48,996 nucleotides of DNA from a virus (IMGVR_UViG_3300042938_000328:1-48996), one strand, 5' to 3'; counted from the stretch's first letter, positions 32,191 through 42,588 are shown. Made by a program: numbers and translations. Notes: generated by a model not told the origin, from the sequence alone.

Positions 32191-32706
32191 TTATACCCCA
32201 CCAAATGTTAGTCCAGATGCTGAAGGAACTGCGAATTGGTTTACACGCGAAGTGCCACCACCCGCTCCTTGATTTGCCATTGCAGTTGTCATCGCAGGGT
32301 TAACCATAGTTGGGTTTGGTACGTTAGCACCAGTGGATGGTAAAACACCAGATGCCGCTCCGAGATTTGAAAGCGCACCAGCACGGGCAGTGTTGATGTC
32401 GTAGCCAGTTCCTGTTGCGGCTGCCCCTGCACCTTGTGCCGCAAGCAAGCTACGTTGACGTGCAGCGGCATCCTCTGCTGCCTTTAGTGCATTCATACCA
32501 CCAATGGACTGCTGTGCGCGTTGTGACCCCTCACGCGCAAGCATCGATGCTTGCTGGTTTTGGGCCTCAATCATAGCGTTACGTTGAGAAAGATCCGTTT
32601 CGCGTCGAGCGCGGGATGACTCTTCTCTATTTTGACGCATTTGCTCAAGCAACACAGGTGTGTTGTCTGGTGCTGGTGGTGGTGTGGGCATTTTTCCTCC
32701 TCCCAT
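32191..32706 (-). CDS. Low-complexity virion-type protein, 171 aa
   Basis: Starts MGGGKMPTPPPAPDNTPVLL; a real Shine-Dalgarno, AAGGAG, lies 8 bases upstream, rare here. A Gln/Arg/Glu helix (EQMRQNREESSRARRETDL, AMIEAQNQQASMLAREG) is followed by Ala/Gly-rich sequence. Such composition is typical of internal virion or ejection proteins in podoviruses. No domain recognised. It precedes the 571-aa gene by three bases. Confidence 0.55.
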   Translation of the reverse strand: MGGGKMPTPPPAPDNTPVLLEQMRQNREESSRARRETDLSQRNAMIEAQNQQASMLAREGSQRAQQSIGGMNALKAAEDAAARQRSLLAAQGAGAAATGTGYDINTARAGALSNLGAASGVLPSTGANVPNPTMVNPAMTTAMANQGAGGGTSRVNQFAVPSASGLTFGGV

Positions 32707-32769
32707 AATATTACTCCTTAATTTTAATGTTAATTGTTTGGTTGTTGTTAGTGAAATACATTTAATATT

Positions 32770-33054
32770 TCAAATTGTCAATTTCTTTCTCGCTTCTTTG
32801 CACAAATCAGACCCCGGTTGGAATTGTCTGCAAGAATTCGGCCTGTCTGCATAGATCTTGCAACACACTTTCTCACCAACTTTTCCGTCCAAGGCAACGC
32901 ATCGAGAGTCAGTAGTTTTCATTAACGGGTAGTCTTCCCTTTGCATCTCTTTCGGAATACCAGTCGCATCAGATCGATCTCGTCGCAACACAGGCCATGA
33001 CCATTTGAAGCAACAACAAGCACCGCACTTTTCGCAGTCGTATTCATCGTCCAT
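32770..33054 (-). CDS. YkgJ-like cysteine-cluster protein
   Basis: A 94-residue protein starting MDDEYDCEKCGACCCFKWSW. The C-x2-C-x2-CCC group, with VCCKIYADRPNSCRQF and DLCKEA later, is the signature of the YkgJ-type metal or iron-sulfur-binding family. The start was chosen because it overlaps the preceding gene's stop by one base (TAATG). It sits among virion genes, two genes downstream of the PAPS-reductase-like gene, hinting at linked redox or sulfur chemistry. The precise metal and role are unknown for the family. Confidence 0.75.
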   Translation of the reverse strand: MDDEYDCEKCGACCCFKWSWPVLRRDRSDATGIPKEMQREDYPLMKTTDSRCVALDGKVGEKVCCKIYADRPNSCRQFQPGSDLCKEARKKLTI

Positions 33055-33635
33055 TAAGCACGGGTAGCACGGGGAACCCATCCCATTCCAGCATTAAATG
33101 ATCCAGTTGTTCCGGGTGCAGTATGTTTTAGCATTTCTGCTTGTGATCCAAATCCACCAGTACCACCAGCAGCACTGCCATAAGCACCAATTGCAGCAGT
33201 TCCAACGGACTTAAACGCATCTGCCCATCCTTGCGATACTTTTTCATCACCAGCCTCTGGAACATCGTATCTACCCATCGATGAAAAACCAAGACTGCCA
33301 CTTCCGTCACCACTTCCACGCTGCATGGCAGACCACGCTGAAGCTGAATCAGACTGCGATTTTGTTGCGCGATCATACGGGGATGCTGCCGCTTGACCAA
33401 CCTTTCCAAATGCGTCTTTTATAGCATCACCCATTTGGTTCTGTTGTTGCTTTTGTGGATTGTAATCTGGACGAGGTTGCGCTCCAGTTCCTAACTTGCC
33501 AGAAAATAGATTTTGCATTGTATCACCAGATCGACCAATTGCATTCGATGCACTACCAAGAAGTCCACCGAATTGACTGTTTGCCACTGGTGTTGATGCT
33601 GCCCCTGTTGCGTTTGCTGATTGTGATCCACCCAT
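33054..33635 (-). CDS. Low-complexity Gly/Ser/Ala-rich virion-type protein, 193 aa
   Basis: Starts MGGSQSANATGAASTPVANS. Dominated by Gly, Ser, Ala and Gln with few charged residues (YNPQKQQQNQMGDAIKDAFG, GAYGSAAGGTGGFGSQAE). Starts like two nearby genes with M-G-G, suggesting a small paralogous family of internal virion proteins. No domain recognised; inference from composition and neighbours. Confidence 0.5.
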   Translation of the reverse strand: MGGSQSANATGAASTPVANSQFGGLLGSASNAIGRSGDTMQNLFSGKLGTGAQPRPDYNPQKQQQNQMGDAIKDAFGKVGQAAASPYDRATKSQSDSASAWSAMQRGSGDGSGSLGFSSMGRYDVPEAGDEKVSQGWADAFKSVGTAAIGAYGSAAGGTGGFGSQAEMLKHTAPGTTGSFNAGMGWVPRATRA

Positions 33636-33639
33636 AATA

Positions 33640-34482
33640 TTATTCTTCTTTGTTGTTCCAAGTTACTGGTTTAAATCCTAAGTCTGGTATTACGATATCA
33701 TCGTAAGGTGCAAGGTGCGAAATATTCGTGATCTTTGCCTTTAGCTTTGGACAATCGACGTGTGGGCCTTGGTGACGATCAACGCAATTGAGGCAAGTGG
33801 GATAGAAGTCAGCATTGAGTGACTTGTCTGGGTTATTCATCCACCCATGTTTTCCCTTTACATATCGTGTTGGATCTGGTTTTACGTTGTTTGTTTCAAG
33901 ATATTCGTAAACATCCTCGTCAGTCCAATCTTTTAGCAAGTAAAGTGACACTGGACTTCCATCGACGTGACGAATATCTTGTGCCAATGGAACATGACCT
34001 TTAATCAAGTCTGTATCAGTATATTTAGTTCCGATCCACACTGCATTCCACGGAAAATTAAATGTTCCAGTTGGACGCATTAGAAAGTCATCAACACCGC
34101 ACATAAATGGCTCGTTTGCTTTAGGACGTTCAGTTCCCAAAGATAGAACTATGTTATTATTACCCCAAGGGAAATAATGAAGTAAATCAAATCTAACCTC
34201 ACCAGTTTCTACATCAGGCCCATCAGAAAGACCATATTTTAATGCTGGGTATTCATATACAGATAATTGCCAATCTTTAATTAGCTTATCTGAATATGCA
34301 TATCTTTCGCGGAATTTAGGTTGTCTAAACTGAACAACGGGAAGATCAATTCCACATTTGAATTTTAGAAAATGCAAAAGGACAGTTGAATCCTTTCCAC
34401 CAGACCAAAAGATGACCGAATTGGGCCATTGCTTGTTCCAATTAACTGCTTTATCGATTGTTTTATGTATTAGGTTTTTCAT
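33640..34482 (-). CDS. PAPS-reductase/adenine nucleotide alpha-hydrolase-like protein
   Basis: A 280-residue PP-loop ATPase-fold enzyme. SVIFWSGGKDSTVLLHFLK at 22-40 holds the PP-loop SGGKDS that binds the ATP/PAPS phosphates; LLKDWTDEDVYEYLE and a C-terminal CLNCVDRHQG are also typical of phage PAPS-reductase-like proteins. Such enzymes may reduce PAPS, modify nucleic acids with sulfur, or act in base modification. The start at MKNLIHKTID was chosen because its ATG overlaps the upstream stop (ATGA). Finding it between virion genes is unusual. Confidence 0.82.
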   Translation of the reverse strand: MKNLIHKTIDKAVNWNKQWPNSVIFWSGGKDSTVLLHFLKFKCGIDLPVVQFRQPKFRERYAYSDKLIKDWQLSVYEYPALKYGLSDGPDVETGEVRFDLLHYFPWGNNNIVLSLGTERPKANEPFMCGVDDFLMRPTGTFNFPWNAVWIGTKYTDTDLIKGHVPLAQDIRHVDGSPVSLYLLKDWTDEDVYEYLETNNVKPDPTRYVKGKHGWMNNPDKSLNADFYPTCLNCVDRHQGPHVDCPKLKAKITNISHLAPYDDIVIPDLGFKPVTWNNKEE

Positions 34483-35294
34483 CAAATAATAATTGCAGCA
34501 GTAGCCGCACCAGCAACTGCACCACCACCAGTAATCCAAGATCCCATTGCGGCATTTTTGCTTTGCGCGTTTTGGGCCATGACTTGGTTCATCATGTTAT
34601 TATAGTTCTGAGTGTCAGCAACATTGGCGGTGTGAGCAGACTGGATGTTACCCATTGAGCGGTTAATTGCGTCCTGTGCTGTTTGTCCAAGTCCTTGCGC
34701 TCCAGAGAGGACACCACGTTGCCACTCTTGGAGACTCTGTTGGTTCTGGCCTTTCGCTGCTTGTTGAGCCGCAACCAATGAGCCGGGGTCAATTCCACCC
34801 TGCATTTGTGTTGCATCAAGATACTTTTGACGCAGAGCCAAGTCTTCCAAAGCAATCTGCCTGCCTTGTGCCGTGGATTGGTCAAACATTGCAGACTTGC
34901 CGATAGTGGATCCCATGTCGATTCCAGTTCCCATCATCTGCGCTAATCCTTTTGTCTTTGCCCACTGCCCCAGCTTATCTTGCCAACTCTCAGGTGATGT
35001 TAGTTTCTCAACAGTCTCACCCATTCCTGCTCGCATCCTTGCTGTTGCTGGATCCACCGACTCTTCAAATTGACGTGCGCGATTGGCATTTTCGATACCT
35101 AATTCAAAAGATTGTTTAGATACCGCAGATGGATCAAATGTTTGCTCAATTGGCTTTAATTGGGATGTTAATTCAAGAAATCTAGCTTGAGACGCAAGAC
35201 CACCATACATACCCTTGTTTGCATCAGATGCCATCATCATGTTAAGATCAGGACGAGGCTGTTGAATTGCTGGTTTGTATGTTTGGCCACCCAT
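34482..35294 (-). CDS. Probable internal virion (ejection) protein, 270 aa
   Basis: Starts MGGQTYKPAIQQPRPDLNMM, then Gln/Ala-rich helices (NRARQFEESVDPATARMRAG, QQAAKGQNQQSLQEWQRGVL) and ends in a hydrophobic tail GGGAVAGAATAAIII that could insert in a membrane. The layout recalls short-tailed-phage ejection proteins such as the T7 gp14 type, helical with a hydrophobic end, but sequence similarity cannot be claimed. It overlaps the PAPS-reductase-like gene by 1-4 bases. Confidence 0.55.
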   Translation of the reverse strand: MGGQTYKPAIQQPRPDLNMMMASDANKGMYGGLASQARFLELTSQLKPIEQTFDPSAVSKQSFELGIENANRARQFEESVDPATARMRAGMGETVEKLTSPESWQDKLGQWAKTKGLAQMMGTGIDMGSTIGKSAMFDQSTAQGRQIALEDLALRQKYLDATQMQGGIDPGSLVAAQQAAKGQNQQSLQEWQRGVLSGAQGLGQTAQDAINRSMGNIQSAHTANVADTQNYNNMMNQVMAQNAQSKNAAMGSWITGGGAVAGAATAAIII

Positions 35295-35302
35295 AAGTTT
35301 AA

Positions 35303-35683
35303 TTAAGTTAAAGAGTAAACTTCTCTTTTGAGAGGAGTCAACCCTAATTTTTGGATTATTTCGCTTGTAAAGTTAGGTCGTTCATCGATTAAAGGTACAC
35401 CAATGTACCCCGGTGAGTTTGAGAGTTGCGAGTGCGCTTTCCAATCGCTCATCACCTGTATAACATCTTGTGGTCTTGTATACTTAGGGTGAAATGCTGG
35501 ATAAATTGTCGGAACAAAAACATGATCGGAATATCCAAATAGCACACCATCACGATAATGTGCATAAACATTAATATTAGGATGTTCTATGATCTTATGA
35601 TCGAATTCTTCAGCAAAATCAACGAGCTCCAAGAATTCATTAGTTCCTTTTTGAACAAGTTTATATTCAATTTGTGGCCTCAT
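35303..35683 (-). CDS. Hypothetical protein, 126 aa (acetyltransferase-like fold possible)
   Basis: Starts MRPQIEYKLVQKGTNEFLEL. Strands such as INVYAHYRDGVLFGYSDHVF and a final LGLTPLKREVYSLT recall the N- and C-terminal strands of GNAT acetyltransferases, but the acetyl-CoA loop (Q/RxxGxG/A) is not present. Small proteins of this shape are encoded among tail genes in several podoviruses. Function not assigned. Confidence 0.5.
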   Translation of the reverse strand: MRPQIEYKLVQKGTNEFLELVDFAEEFDHKIIEHPNINVYAHYRDGVLFGYSDHVFVPTIYPAFHPKYTRPQDVIQVMSDWKAHSQLSNSPGYIGVPLIDERPNFTSEIIQKLGLTPLKREVYSLT

Positions 35684-35688
35684 ATTTA

Positions 35689-35943
35689 TTAATTAAATCC
35701 AACCAGAATATCATCTGGATTGGCTATGGTTTGTGTATAGTTAGCAAATCTGTCAGCTTGTGCCTTCAGAATATTGTTGCGAGTAGAGTTACTACCGCAC
35801 ACCGCGCATGGCAAGCAATTATTTTGCCCAGTTGTGAATGGAATTGACGAGTAAATTGGAACCACGGGATCATCACCGAATGGGGAGATGAACTTGTTTG
35901 GGAAGCTAGTGACCTCTTTGGTTGCTGTGGTGATGCTTGGCAT
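35689..35943 (-). CDS. Hypothetical protein with CxxC pair, 84 aa
   Basis: Starts MPSITTATKEVTSFPNKFIS; the start was chosen because it follows the nozzle gene's stop with only one base between (TAATATG), whereas the longer reading would overlap that gene. A CLPCAVCGSN segment offers three cysteines; a fourth is absent, so a zinc site would need a dimer. No domain recognised; probably a minor virion protein from position. Confidence 0.5.
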   Translation of the reverse strand: MPSITTATKEVTSFPNKFISPFGDDPVVPIYSSIPFTTGQNNCLPCAVCGSNSTRNNILKAQADRFANYTQTIANPDDILVGFN

Positions 35944-35944
35944 A

Positions 35945-38083
35945 TTAACAAGGGTTCTGCGCTTTAAATTGTTGAGCAGCGGAGGTTGCCGATTGCATCG
36001 CAAGCACTCCTGCTTCCTCTTGAGCGTGTTCAAAGCTGATGTAGGACAAAAATGTTGCCGATGCCGTAGCCGAAATCGATTTCGTTGGATCAGCGTTACA
36101 GATCAGCGTTACAGTCTTCCAAACCTTCGCACTATATGAGTTGTCGTTTGCGGATTGTTGCTCGTATGGATTTGGAAGTAAATCAATCGACAATGTTTCA
36201 CCAGTCTGTGCAACAACGCACGATTGCGTCTCATCACCCTGCGGTACACCAGTTGATTTCTCCTGCCAAGGATCCATGAAGAGTCGAACAATTTCCACTC
36301 CAAATTCACCGCACCACTCGATTAGTAACGAAAATGCCTTATCGACATCATCTGTCAGATATGACTCGCAAGTTGAAACAAGGGAATTGCGTTGAGCCGA
36401 TTCAGTCGTAAGTCTTCGGTATTGGGAGTTCAAAAACCCTAGATTCTTAATCTCAGATTCGTATGGTGTATTTTCCCACTGGTAGTCAGAAGTGACTGCC
36501 AGAATGCGTTTCTCTAGGATTGAGTTGTACGATCCCTTGCTGCCTCTGTATGACACTTTTAGATCAACTGTGCCACCAATCTGCGTCGATTCAATCTCAG
36601 CATAGACAAACTTCTTTAAATCCATTTCATCACCAAGCAATGGAGTTTCAAACTGCGAGTAAATCCGATTGTAGAGTGTGGTTGTGGTTTTGTCTGGGTT
36701 GATCTGAAGGTAAGAATCCACTCGTTCTGGTTGGAACGATTCCCAGAGATGGTTGAATGATCCATCGTTTGTTGCTGCGTAATCCACAGAAAAATGGAAG
36801 CATCGAGACTGCCCGTCAACAACACCTGTAGTCCATTCAACTGGACGAGTTCCTGTCCAAACTCCAGCCCATGCTGGGAACCTGCTTTCCCCACTGCCCC
36901 ATTCGGAAGCGGCAGCATAATCCATTACCATCGTGTCTGAATTTAATGTCTGCAAGTAAGGGATAGAATAGAGCAAGTAGTTCTCAAAACCCGTGGCACA
37001 AATCTTGGTTGGGTCTGATGCCATCAATCTTTTAGCCCTTGCCATTTCAACGTCTTTGAATAGCACCTGCGAAGACAGATATGCAGTAGCAGCAGGATCC
37101 GCTGTCATCAGACCACCTTGAGAGTACCACCACATTTGACCTGCTTGGAAAGCGATTGATTTTCCAGCAATGCAACCAACAGTTGGGTAAAGTGTAGATT
37201 GGAAGTTTTCAGTTGTGACCCATTGATCTCGATCAAGGATGCCTGATTTAAGCTGGAAGGTAGAACGATCAGTAAATACGATCAGACGAGTTGACGTATC
37301 CTGACCGACATAACTAGTCATGCCAGTGATAGGACGTGAAAAGCTAAAGTCACCACGGGAAGTGCCTGTTGTACGTTCTTGAAATGAGGTTGGATCACCT
37401 AAATCTGATGCTAGTACAATATTTTTATCTGCAATCCACATTCTGTTTCCAGAGTATGCCATCCAGTATCCCACGGGAATCGTGGAAAGTTGAACACCTG
37501 CTTTATCAGCACCATCCCAGTACGAAGGGTATGAAATGCCATCTTGGATCATTACGATTCGATGCGCTGGTGTAGCGAACTCTTGGGAGCCAGTCGATAG
37601 GTTTGCTGAACGTGTGGCAAGTGCAAATACAAATTGATCGACATCTGGTGACATCGAGATGTTTTTCAGACGAAAATCTTCCCAGTTGCTTGGCTGGACT
37701 AGAGGAAATGGAGAGAAGTAGACGTTTCCATTCACGGCAAATACCATGTAGGACAACTCGCTTGCAACAACACCATTTCCATCCACGTCGAAGATTTTAG
37801 CTGGAGTTGTTGTAATTACCCCATCCCGATCTTGTGTGAGTGCAGCTTCCTTTTGTTTGTTAGAGGAAAACAAAACGCCACCTTGGAAGTTGCCAGCGGG
37901 AAGGGAGAGTTGCATTTTATGCCCCGGCCTCGTTTGAACAATGCCACCACGGACAGTTACATTTACACCCCACTTGAATTGGTTCTCAGGCAATGACCAA
38001 GGATTGCGAACGGAATTTACTCCTTGAATCCATCCTGTTGAGACTTTTTTAAGTCTTCCTGATGTAATGTTTTCACTTTTCAT
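35945..38083 (-). CDS. Tail nozzle-like protein (tail tubular protein B type)
   Basis: A 712-residue virion protein. The N-terminus, WIQGVNSVRNPWSLPENQFK then VNVTVRGGIVQTRPGHK, is typical of tail-nozzle proteins of podoviruses, as is a body of repeated beta strands with periodic aromatic and Gly residues (YWMAYSGNRMWIAD, RLIVFTDRSTFQLKSG). C-terminal 150 residues add a helical and beta part with several cysteines. It forms the distal tail tube together with the adaptor-type protein encoded just before it. The call rests on the N-terminal pattern and position, not on a search. Confidence 0.68.
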   Translation of the reverse strand: MKSENITSGRLKKVSTGWIQGVNSVRNPWSLPENQFKWGVNVTVRGGIVQTRPGHKMQLSLPAGNFQGGVLFSSNKQKEAALTQDRDGVITTTPAKIFDVDGNGVVASELSYMVFAVNGNVYFSPFPLVQPSNWEDFRLKNISMSPDVDQFVFALATRSANLSTGSQEFATPAHRIVMIQDGISYPSYWDGADKAGVQLSTIPVGYWMAYSGNRMWIADKNIVLASDLGDPTSFQERTTGTSRGDFSFSRPITGMTSYVGQDTSTRLIVFTDRSTFQLKSGILDRDQWVTTENFQSTLYPTVGCIAGKSIAFQAGQMWWYSQGGLMTADPAATAYLSSQVLFKDVEMARAKRLMASDPTKICATGFENYLLYSIPYLQTLNSDTMVMDYAAASEWGSGESRFPAWAGVWTGTRPVEWTTGVVDGQSRCFHFSVDYAATNDGSFNHLWESFQPERVDSYLQINPDKTTTTLYNRIYSQFETPLLGDEMDLKKFVYAEIESTQIGGTVDLKVSYRGSKGSYNSILEKRILAVTSDYQWENTPYESEIKNLGFLNSQYRRLTTESAQRNSLVSTCESYLTDDVDKAFSLLIEWCGEFGVEIVRLFMDPWQEKSTGVPQGDETQSCVVAQTGETLSIDLLPNPYEQQSANDNSYSAKVWKTVTLICNADPTKSISATASATFLSYISFEHAQEEAGVLAMQSATSAAQQFKAQNPC

Positions 38084-38085
38084 TA

Positions 38086-41000
38086 CTAGAACATAACTGG
38101 ATCAGTTCCATCACCATAGGTCAAATCATTAATTTGTGGCGGAACAAAAGCGTGACCATCTTGATGTTCTTGCTGATTCTTCAGGTATGCCAAAGAAAAG
38201 CCCCAGTAACGCAATGCCTGTTCAGCAAAGTCCTTATCCTCAAGGTCACAAGCGTGTACAGCAGTGATGATTGCGCGTGTATGCTCAATCGGGATAAAGT
38301 CGTACTTTGAAGTGATAACTGGAGGCTTAATACGATAGGCAATTCTTGCCCACGCGCATGGTTTGCCAATGCGAATCCTGCGGTATTGTGGATTGACTTC
38401 TGTAGGATGGTATTGACCAATCAAAGTCAAATCGTTGCTGCGTCCGTAGTCCATTGCATACAAACTAACAAACCCATCCGTGATTGGCTTTTGAATATTA
38501 GCAACACTCTTGACCAAGATTGGATCTTGAATGGCATCAACGAAGAACTTGCTGTCCGTGGATAGTCCGCTTGTCAAAAATGAAATCCTGCCAGTTGTGC
38601 TAGTTAAATTCTGAGATTGTGACTTTGTAGTGTACAATTCAAACTCATCGTTGTCGATGCGACGAACAAAGTATGTCGTTCCTGCCACAAGACCAGATGG
38701 AAGTACATCACCAGAATCGGCTCGTACAGTCACCGATTGACCCGTAGTGTAAAGCGAAGCGTCAGCAACGATACTAGTGGATGGGGATGCCGTAAATGTG
38801 CGTTGGATATCGAGCGACAACTGACCAGTGCCGGGGGTTGTGATTGGAACCAGAACTGATGAAGAATACACGTTAACACTATCTCCAATCACCCTAACTT
38901 GGTAATCCGTTCCAGCAACCAAAGGAGAAGGAAGAACTCCGCTTGTAGAGAATTTAACAGTCTCATTTTCCTGCAAGAACTGCACGGACGAGGGTTGGAT
39001 TAGATTGTTGTATGGAAGCGGAGAGACAGAGAATCGTTTTGCGTAGTACGATTGACCAGTTCCGAATGATACCACACTAATTTGACCAGTTGTTCCACCA
39101 GCAATGGCATCTACCGATGAGGTATATGCCCTAGCAACCGATGTAGATGATACATTGAGATATGCGGGAGTTGAACCATTATCAATTGCAGGACTGGTTG
39201 TTGGCAACAAATAGTCAGTTCCCCAATAAATGGTTGATGGGGTGGTTAAATTAGTGAAATCACCTAGCCACTTGTTAGTAAATGCAACTCCAAACACGCG
39301 AGATAACACAACATAGAATGTTCCAGTTGCAGAAGATGTAATGTTAATCTTGCTGAAATCAGCGTTCTTAACAGTGAATACTCCAGTGGACGAGTTTAAT
39401 GGAGTTTCTGCCCTATAAGATGTTCCAGAAAGCAATGGGGATGGAAGTGTGCCAGTCGAAGAGAATTGAACGAATACACCAGTGGATGGTGTGATTGATA
39501 CTGTCGGTGGAGTTGTGTAGCCAGTGCCACTTGTTACCACATTAAGTGCAGTTACAACACCACCCGCAATGTTTGCTGTTGCAGTTGCTCCAGATCCACC
39601 ACCACCAGTTATTTCAACCTGCGGAGCATTTACATATCCAGAACCACCAGAAATTTGAGTGAATCCAATAACAAACGATGTTTGAATGGTAGCATTTGCA
39701 ACCGCTTGAGTGCCTGTTTTAAGTTTAACCTTTAATGTTCCAGTTGCGGGAGAAGAAAACGCTTCAATCGTTCCAGTTGCAGGTGTTGTTAAACTAGAGG
39801 AAACAGTGTATGTAAATGTTGTTCCAGATGCGGTTAATAGCGTTTTATTTCCATTGTATCCATCAGGATTAGCACCACTAATTGCAATAACCTGACCCGG
39901 ACTAAACCCATGTGCAGCAGTTGTTGTTGCAGTTGCGGTTGTTCCTGCTCTTACTAATCCAGTTGGGCCTGAAACAATAGAAACTGTTTGTCCGATTTCA
40001 GTAACAAGCTGATATGTAAATGATGTGGAACTTAATACTGTTACAACGAAATCTCCATTGTAAGCGGCTTGATCTGCTCCAGATATTGTGACTGTATCAC
40101 CAGTTCTATAGCTATGATTTCCAGATGTATTAACAGTAACTGTAATACCATTTGTAACCATTGATGTGATATTAATTAATGGAGATACAGGAGGAGCGGA
40201 AATTGTTACAGAAGGTGCGGTTGTGTATCCGAATCCGGGGTTATCGATCACAATCGATGACAACTGGTATGTAATCGAATTACGAATAGCATACCCAGTC
40301 GCAGTACTCACGGAAATCGTGCTTCCCAAGGGAGGTGCTGGAGGAGCGGAAAATGTTACTATAGGATCGGCAGTGTACCCAGAACCTTGATCAGACAAGT
40401 TAACAGAGGTAACACTTCCAACCACGATGGGAGTGAAGTTTGCTCCCGCTCCAGATGGAGACGCAATGGAAAGACCCGGTGCGGTGATCTGGCTGGCTTC
40501 TCCTGCCACAGCAGATGCTGGAATTAGCTTAATAAGCGAAATCGTACCAACTCCAGCCGATGTGATCTTAATTGGATTTACAAAATTCGCAGGAGAAGAT
40601 GCAAGTGCGTCCGCTTGTGTCGTATGGATCGAAACCGCTTTTGTATCTACAATGTTAACAAAGTAGTTTTGGTTTGCCAACAAAGGTTGTGGAAGCGTTC
40701 CACCAGAGGTGAAGACTTGGACTTGATCACCTTGGGTAAGCAAGTGATCAATACTGAATGTCAATTTTGTCTCTGGAACGATTTCCTTTCGGATATCGAC
40801 GTTGATTGGATTCGTTGACCCAGTCGTGTGAACTTCGTTAACATTTGCTTGTGCGTCAGAGATCGAACTAAAAACTTGCAGGTGCGTTGCGTCCAGCAGA
40901 TTTCCAAAGTAGGTAACTCCAGATTTAATGCCAATAGGCAAAGTTTGCCCAGATGGGAAGGTGATTGGATTTGCAGTCGTTATTTCGATAGTAGGAGCAG

Positions 41001-41838
41001 ATGCGAATTGAAGAGCAGTCACGACAAATGAAGTCCTTGAATCAAGGAATTTCAATGGCCCTGCTCCTACTATACTTTGGAGGGAAATTGGATAATTACC
41101 TGCCTGTGCGTTGAGGGAATCGTTGTAGATTTGAATGGTCAGCGCATCGAGAACACCAATGTAGTACGTCTGACCATTGGAAAGCGGGACTGGGATAGTT
41201 CCAGAAATCGCAGTAATAGCCATTCCCTGACCAGAATCTAGCGTGTGAGGGGTTGCGGACGCAAACTTGCTAATCGGGGTTATAGTGACCTCACGGGTGC
41301 GAATAGTGGCATCGTCAGGAGCAATCGTTCCATAAGCGAAATCAGATTGCGAGTGGATTGGAATGAGTAGACCATCAACTCCCGTTCCATCTTTGAGTTG
41401 GCTGCGAAGATCTCGGTTGTTGGAGTCAGTTCCAGTGACGCGAATGATCTTGCCAACGTCATTTTCGCTTTCGGCAATGGCAACCAACTGCGAGGGTTGG
41501 ATGATCTGCATCAAGGTCGCTACATAACCTCGGTCATCCCATGCCCATTCTACAGTGTTGAATTTACCACCTTTATTAACATGGTATTGGAACAGACGAT
41601 TGCGGAAGTAGACTGGGGAACCATCTACATTAACCGCAAGGGGAACGTCTATTCCACGGGGAAGAGCGATTGTGCAACCATCCCATCCTGTGCAAACATC
41701 AACGTCAGCAGTGGATTGCATCCAGTGACCAGACTCCATAAGGGTCTGAACTGCTTGCGTGATTTTGCGGTAAACTCTTTTCTCGTCAGTAGTTCCTAAA
41801 ATCTCCGCACATTCCTCAAAGATTTGATCGACAAACAT
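38086..41838 (-). CDS. Adaptor-like tail protein with long inserted beta-repeat region
   Basis: A 1,250-residue virion protein. Residues 1-130 ([36 protein letters not shown]) and the last 160 ([34 protein letters not shown]) look like halves of a podoviral adaptor or tail-tube A protein. Between them lie about 950 residues of repeated modules: six copies of a G-x-LP-x-P-L-x-x-G-x-x-Y unit, two of an S-G-A-x-x-x-x-Y-N-G unit, and several G-S-G-Y-x-x-x-P-x-V units. Such modules resemble surface-exposed Ig-like or fibre domains. It precedes the nozzle gene by two bases. Confidence 0.6.
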   Translation of the reverse strand: MFVDQIFEECAEILGTTDEKRVYRKITQAVQTLMESGHWMQSTADVDVCTGWDGCTIALPRGIDVPLAVNVDGSPVYFRNRLFQYHVNKGGKFNTVEWAWDDRGYVATLMQIIQPSQLVAIAESENDVGKIIRVTGTDSNNRDLRSQLKDGTGVDGLLIPIHSQSDFAYGTIAPDDATIRTREVTITPISKFASATPHTLDSGQGMAITAISGTIPVPLSNGQTYYIGVLDALTIQIYNDSLNAQAGNYPISLQSIVGAGPLKFLDSRTSFVVTALQFASAPTIEITTANPITFPSGQTLPIGIKSGVTYFGNLLDATHLQVFSSISDAQANVNEVHTTGSTNPINVDIRKEIVPETKLTFSIDHLLTQGDQVQVFTSGGTLPQPLLANQNYFVNIVDTKAVSIHTTQADALASSPANFVNPIKITSAGVGTISLIKLIPASAVAGEASQITAPGLSIASPSGAGANFTPIVVGSVTSVNLSDQGSGYTADPIVTFSAPPAPPLGSTISVSTATGYAIRNSITYQLSSIVIDNPGFGYTTAPSVTISAPPVSPLINITSMVTNGITVTVNTSGNHSYRTGDTVTISGADQAAYNGDFVVTVLSSTSFTYQLVTEIGQTVSIVSGPTGLVRAGTTATATTTAAHGFSPGQVIAISGANPDGYNGNKTLLTASGTTFTYTVSSSLTTPATGTIEAFSSPATGTLKVKLKTGTQAVANATIQTSFVIGFTQISGGSGYVNAPQVEITGGGGSGATATANIAGGVVTALNVVTSGTGYTTPPTVSITPSTGVFVQFSSTGTLPSPLLSGTSYRAETPLNSSTGVFTVKNADFSKINITSSATGTFYVVLSRVFGVAFTNKWLGDFTNLTTPSTIYWGTDYLLPTTSPAIDNGSTPAYLNVSSTSVARAYTSSVDAIAGGTTGQISVVSFGTGQSYYAKRFSVSPLPYNNLIQPSSVQFLQENETVKFSTSGVLPSPLVAGTDYQVRVIGDSVNVYSSSVLVPITTPGTGQLSLDIQRTFTASPSTSIVADASLYTTGQSVTVRADSGDVLPSGLVAGTTYFVRRIDNDEFELYTTKSQSQNLTSTTGRISFLTSGLSTDSKFFVDAIQDPILVKSVANIQKPITDGFVSLYAMDYGRSNDLTLIGQYHPTEVNPQYRRIRIGKPCAWARIAYRIKPPVITSKYDFIPIEHTRAIITAVHACDLEDKDFAEQALRYWGFSLAYLKNQQEHQDGHAFVPPQINDLTYGDGTDPVMF

Positions 41839-41847
41839 GACGATAAA

Positions 41848-42165
41848 TTAACGCATGGAACCCTCGGATGCAATAGAATTCAGAAAATCTTCTTCGCTTG
41901 CCATTGCTGCATTTTCAGCGGCAGGTGCTTTGCCTTCTAGCGATTCAGTTGCGGCTTTTTGACCTTCAACGTCAGCGGCAAGAGCATCGATAACACCAGC
42001 GAGTTGCATGGCAATGCTGTGCAATTCGTCAAACTTAGACTTGGCAACAGAAATGGTGACCGCACCCTCTTCTGCCATTGGAGAAGGGATTCCGCTCATG
42101 TCTTCGGGAAGATCCATTCCCATTGCAGGTTCGGGCATTACTGCCTCTGTTGTTGGTTTTGCCAT
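41848..42165 (-). CDS. Hypothetical virion-associated protein, 105 aa
   Basis: Starts MAKPTTEAVMPEPAMGMDLP. Acidic, Ala/Met/Glu-rich, with one helix (SKFDELHSIAMQLAGVIDAL). Composition resembles small scaffold or decoration proteins but no domain is recognised. Three bases separate it from the next acidic gene upstream, and the pair lies between fibres and the adaptor-type gene. Confidence 0.5.
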   Translation of the reverse strand: MAKPTTEAVMPEPAMGMDLPEDMSGIPSPMAEEGAVTISVAKSKFDELHSIAMQLAGVIDALAADVEGQKAATESLEGKAPAAENAAMASEEDFLNSIASEGSMR

Positions 42166-42168
42166 AAA

Positions 42169-42588
42169 TTAATCTTCTTCTTCCTCGCCACCGATTTCAA
42201 TCTCGATTTTAGTTGTTGGTTTTGCAGATTCTGCTTCTTCTAGTCCAGAGTCGATTGCCTCTTCATCATCCATCTCGTCTTCCATTTCCATTTCTGGTGA
42301 AGACTTGTCTGCCTTGATTCCACAGATGCAAAGTTCAACACAATGACGTTTGGTTTCTTTCCCATCACGCATTGTTGTCTCATCCTTCTCCATAGTCTTT
42401 TTGAATACAATGGTAGCAGTACCCTCTTTAGGAAGGTTTTTAAGACCCTCTGCGTTCTCAAAATAGAGTGATGGGTAATGGTAATCGCTTTTAGGCATTG
42501 CCATTTCTGGCATTGACATTGGCTTTACTTCTTCACCCAGATCCGTAAACCCAGATGGGAGTTCATATTTTTCTTTAGCGTATGGCAT
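42169..42588 (-). CDS. Hypothetical virion-associated protein, beta-barrel-like, 139 aa
   Basis: Starts MPYAKEKYELPSGFTDLGEE. A segment YHYPSLYFENAEGLKNLP then TATIVFKKTMEK and CVELCICGIKA matches the strand order of small capsid-decoration or structural proteins from memory, followed by a 45-residue Asp/Glu-rich tail. It overlaps the membrane protein gene by 14 bases. The role is not established. Confidence 0.5.
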   Translation of the reverse strand: MPYAKEKYELPSGFTDLGEEVKPMSMPEMAMPKSDYHYPSLYFENAEGLKNLPKEGTATIVFKKTMEKDETTMRDGKETKRHCVELCICGIKADKSSPEMEMEDEMDDEEAIDSGLEEAESAKPTTKIEIEIGGEEEED

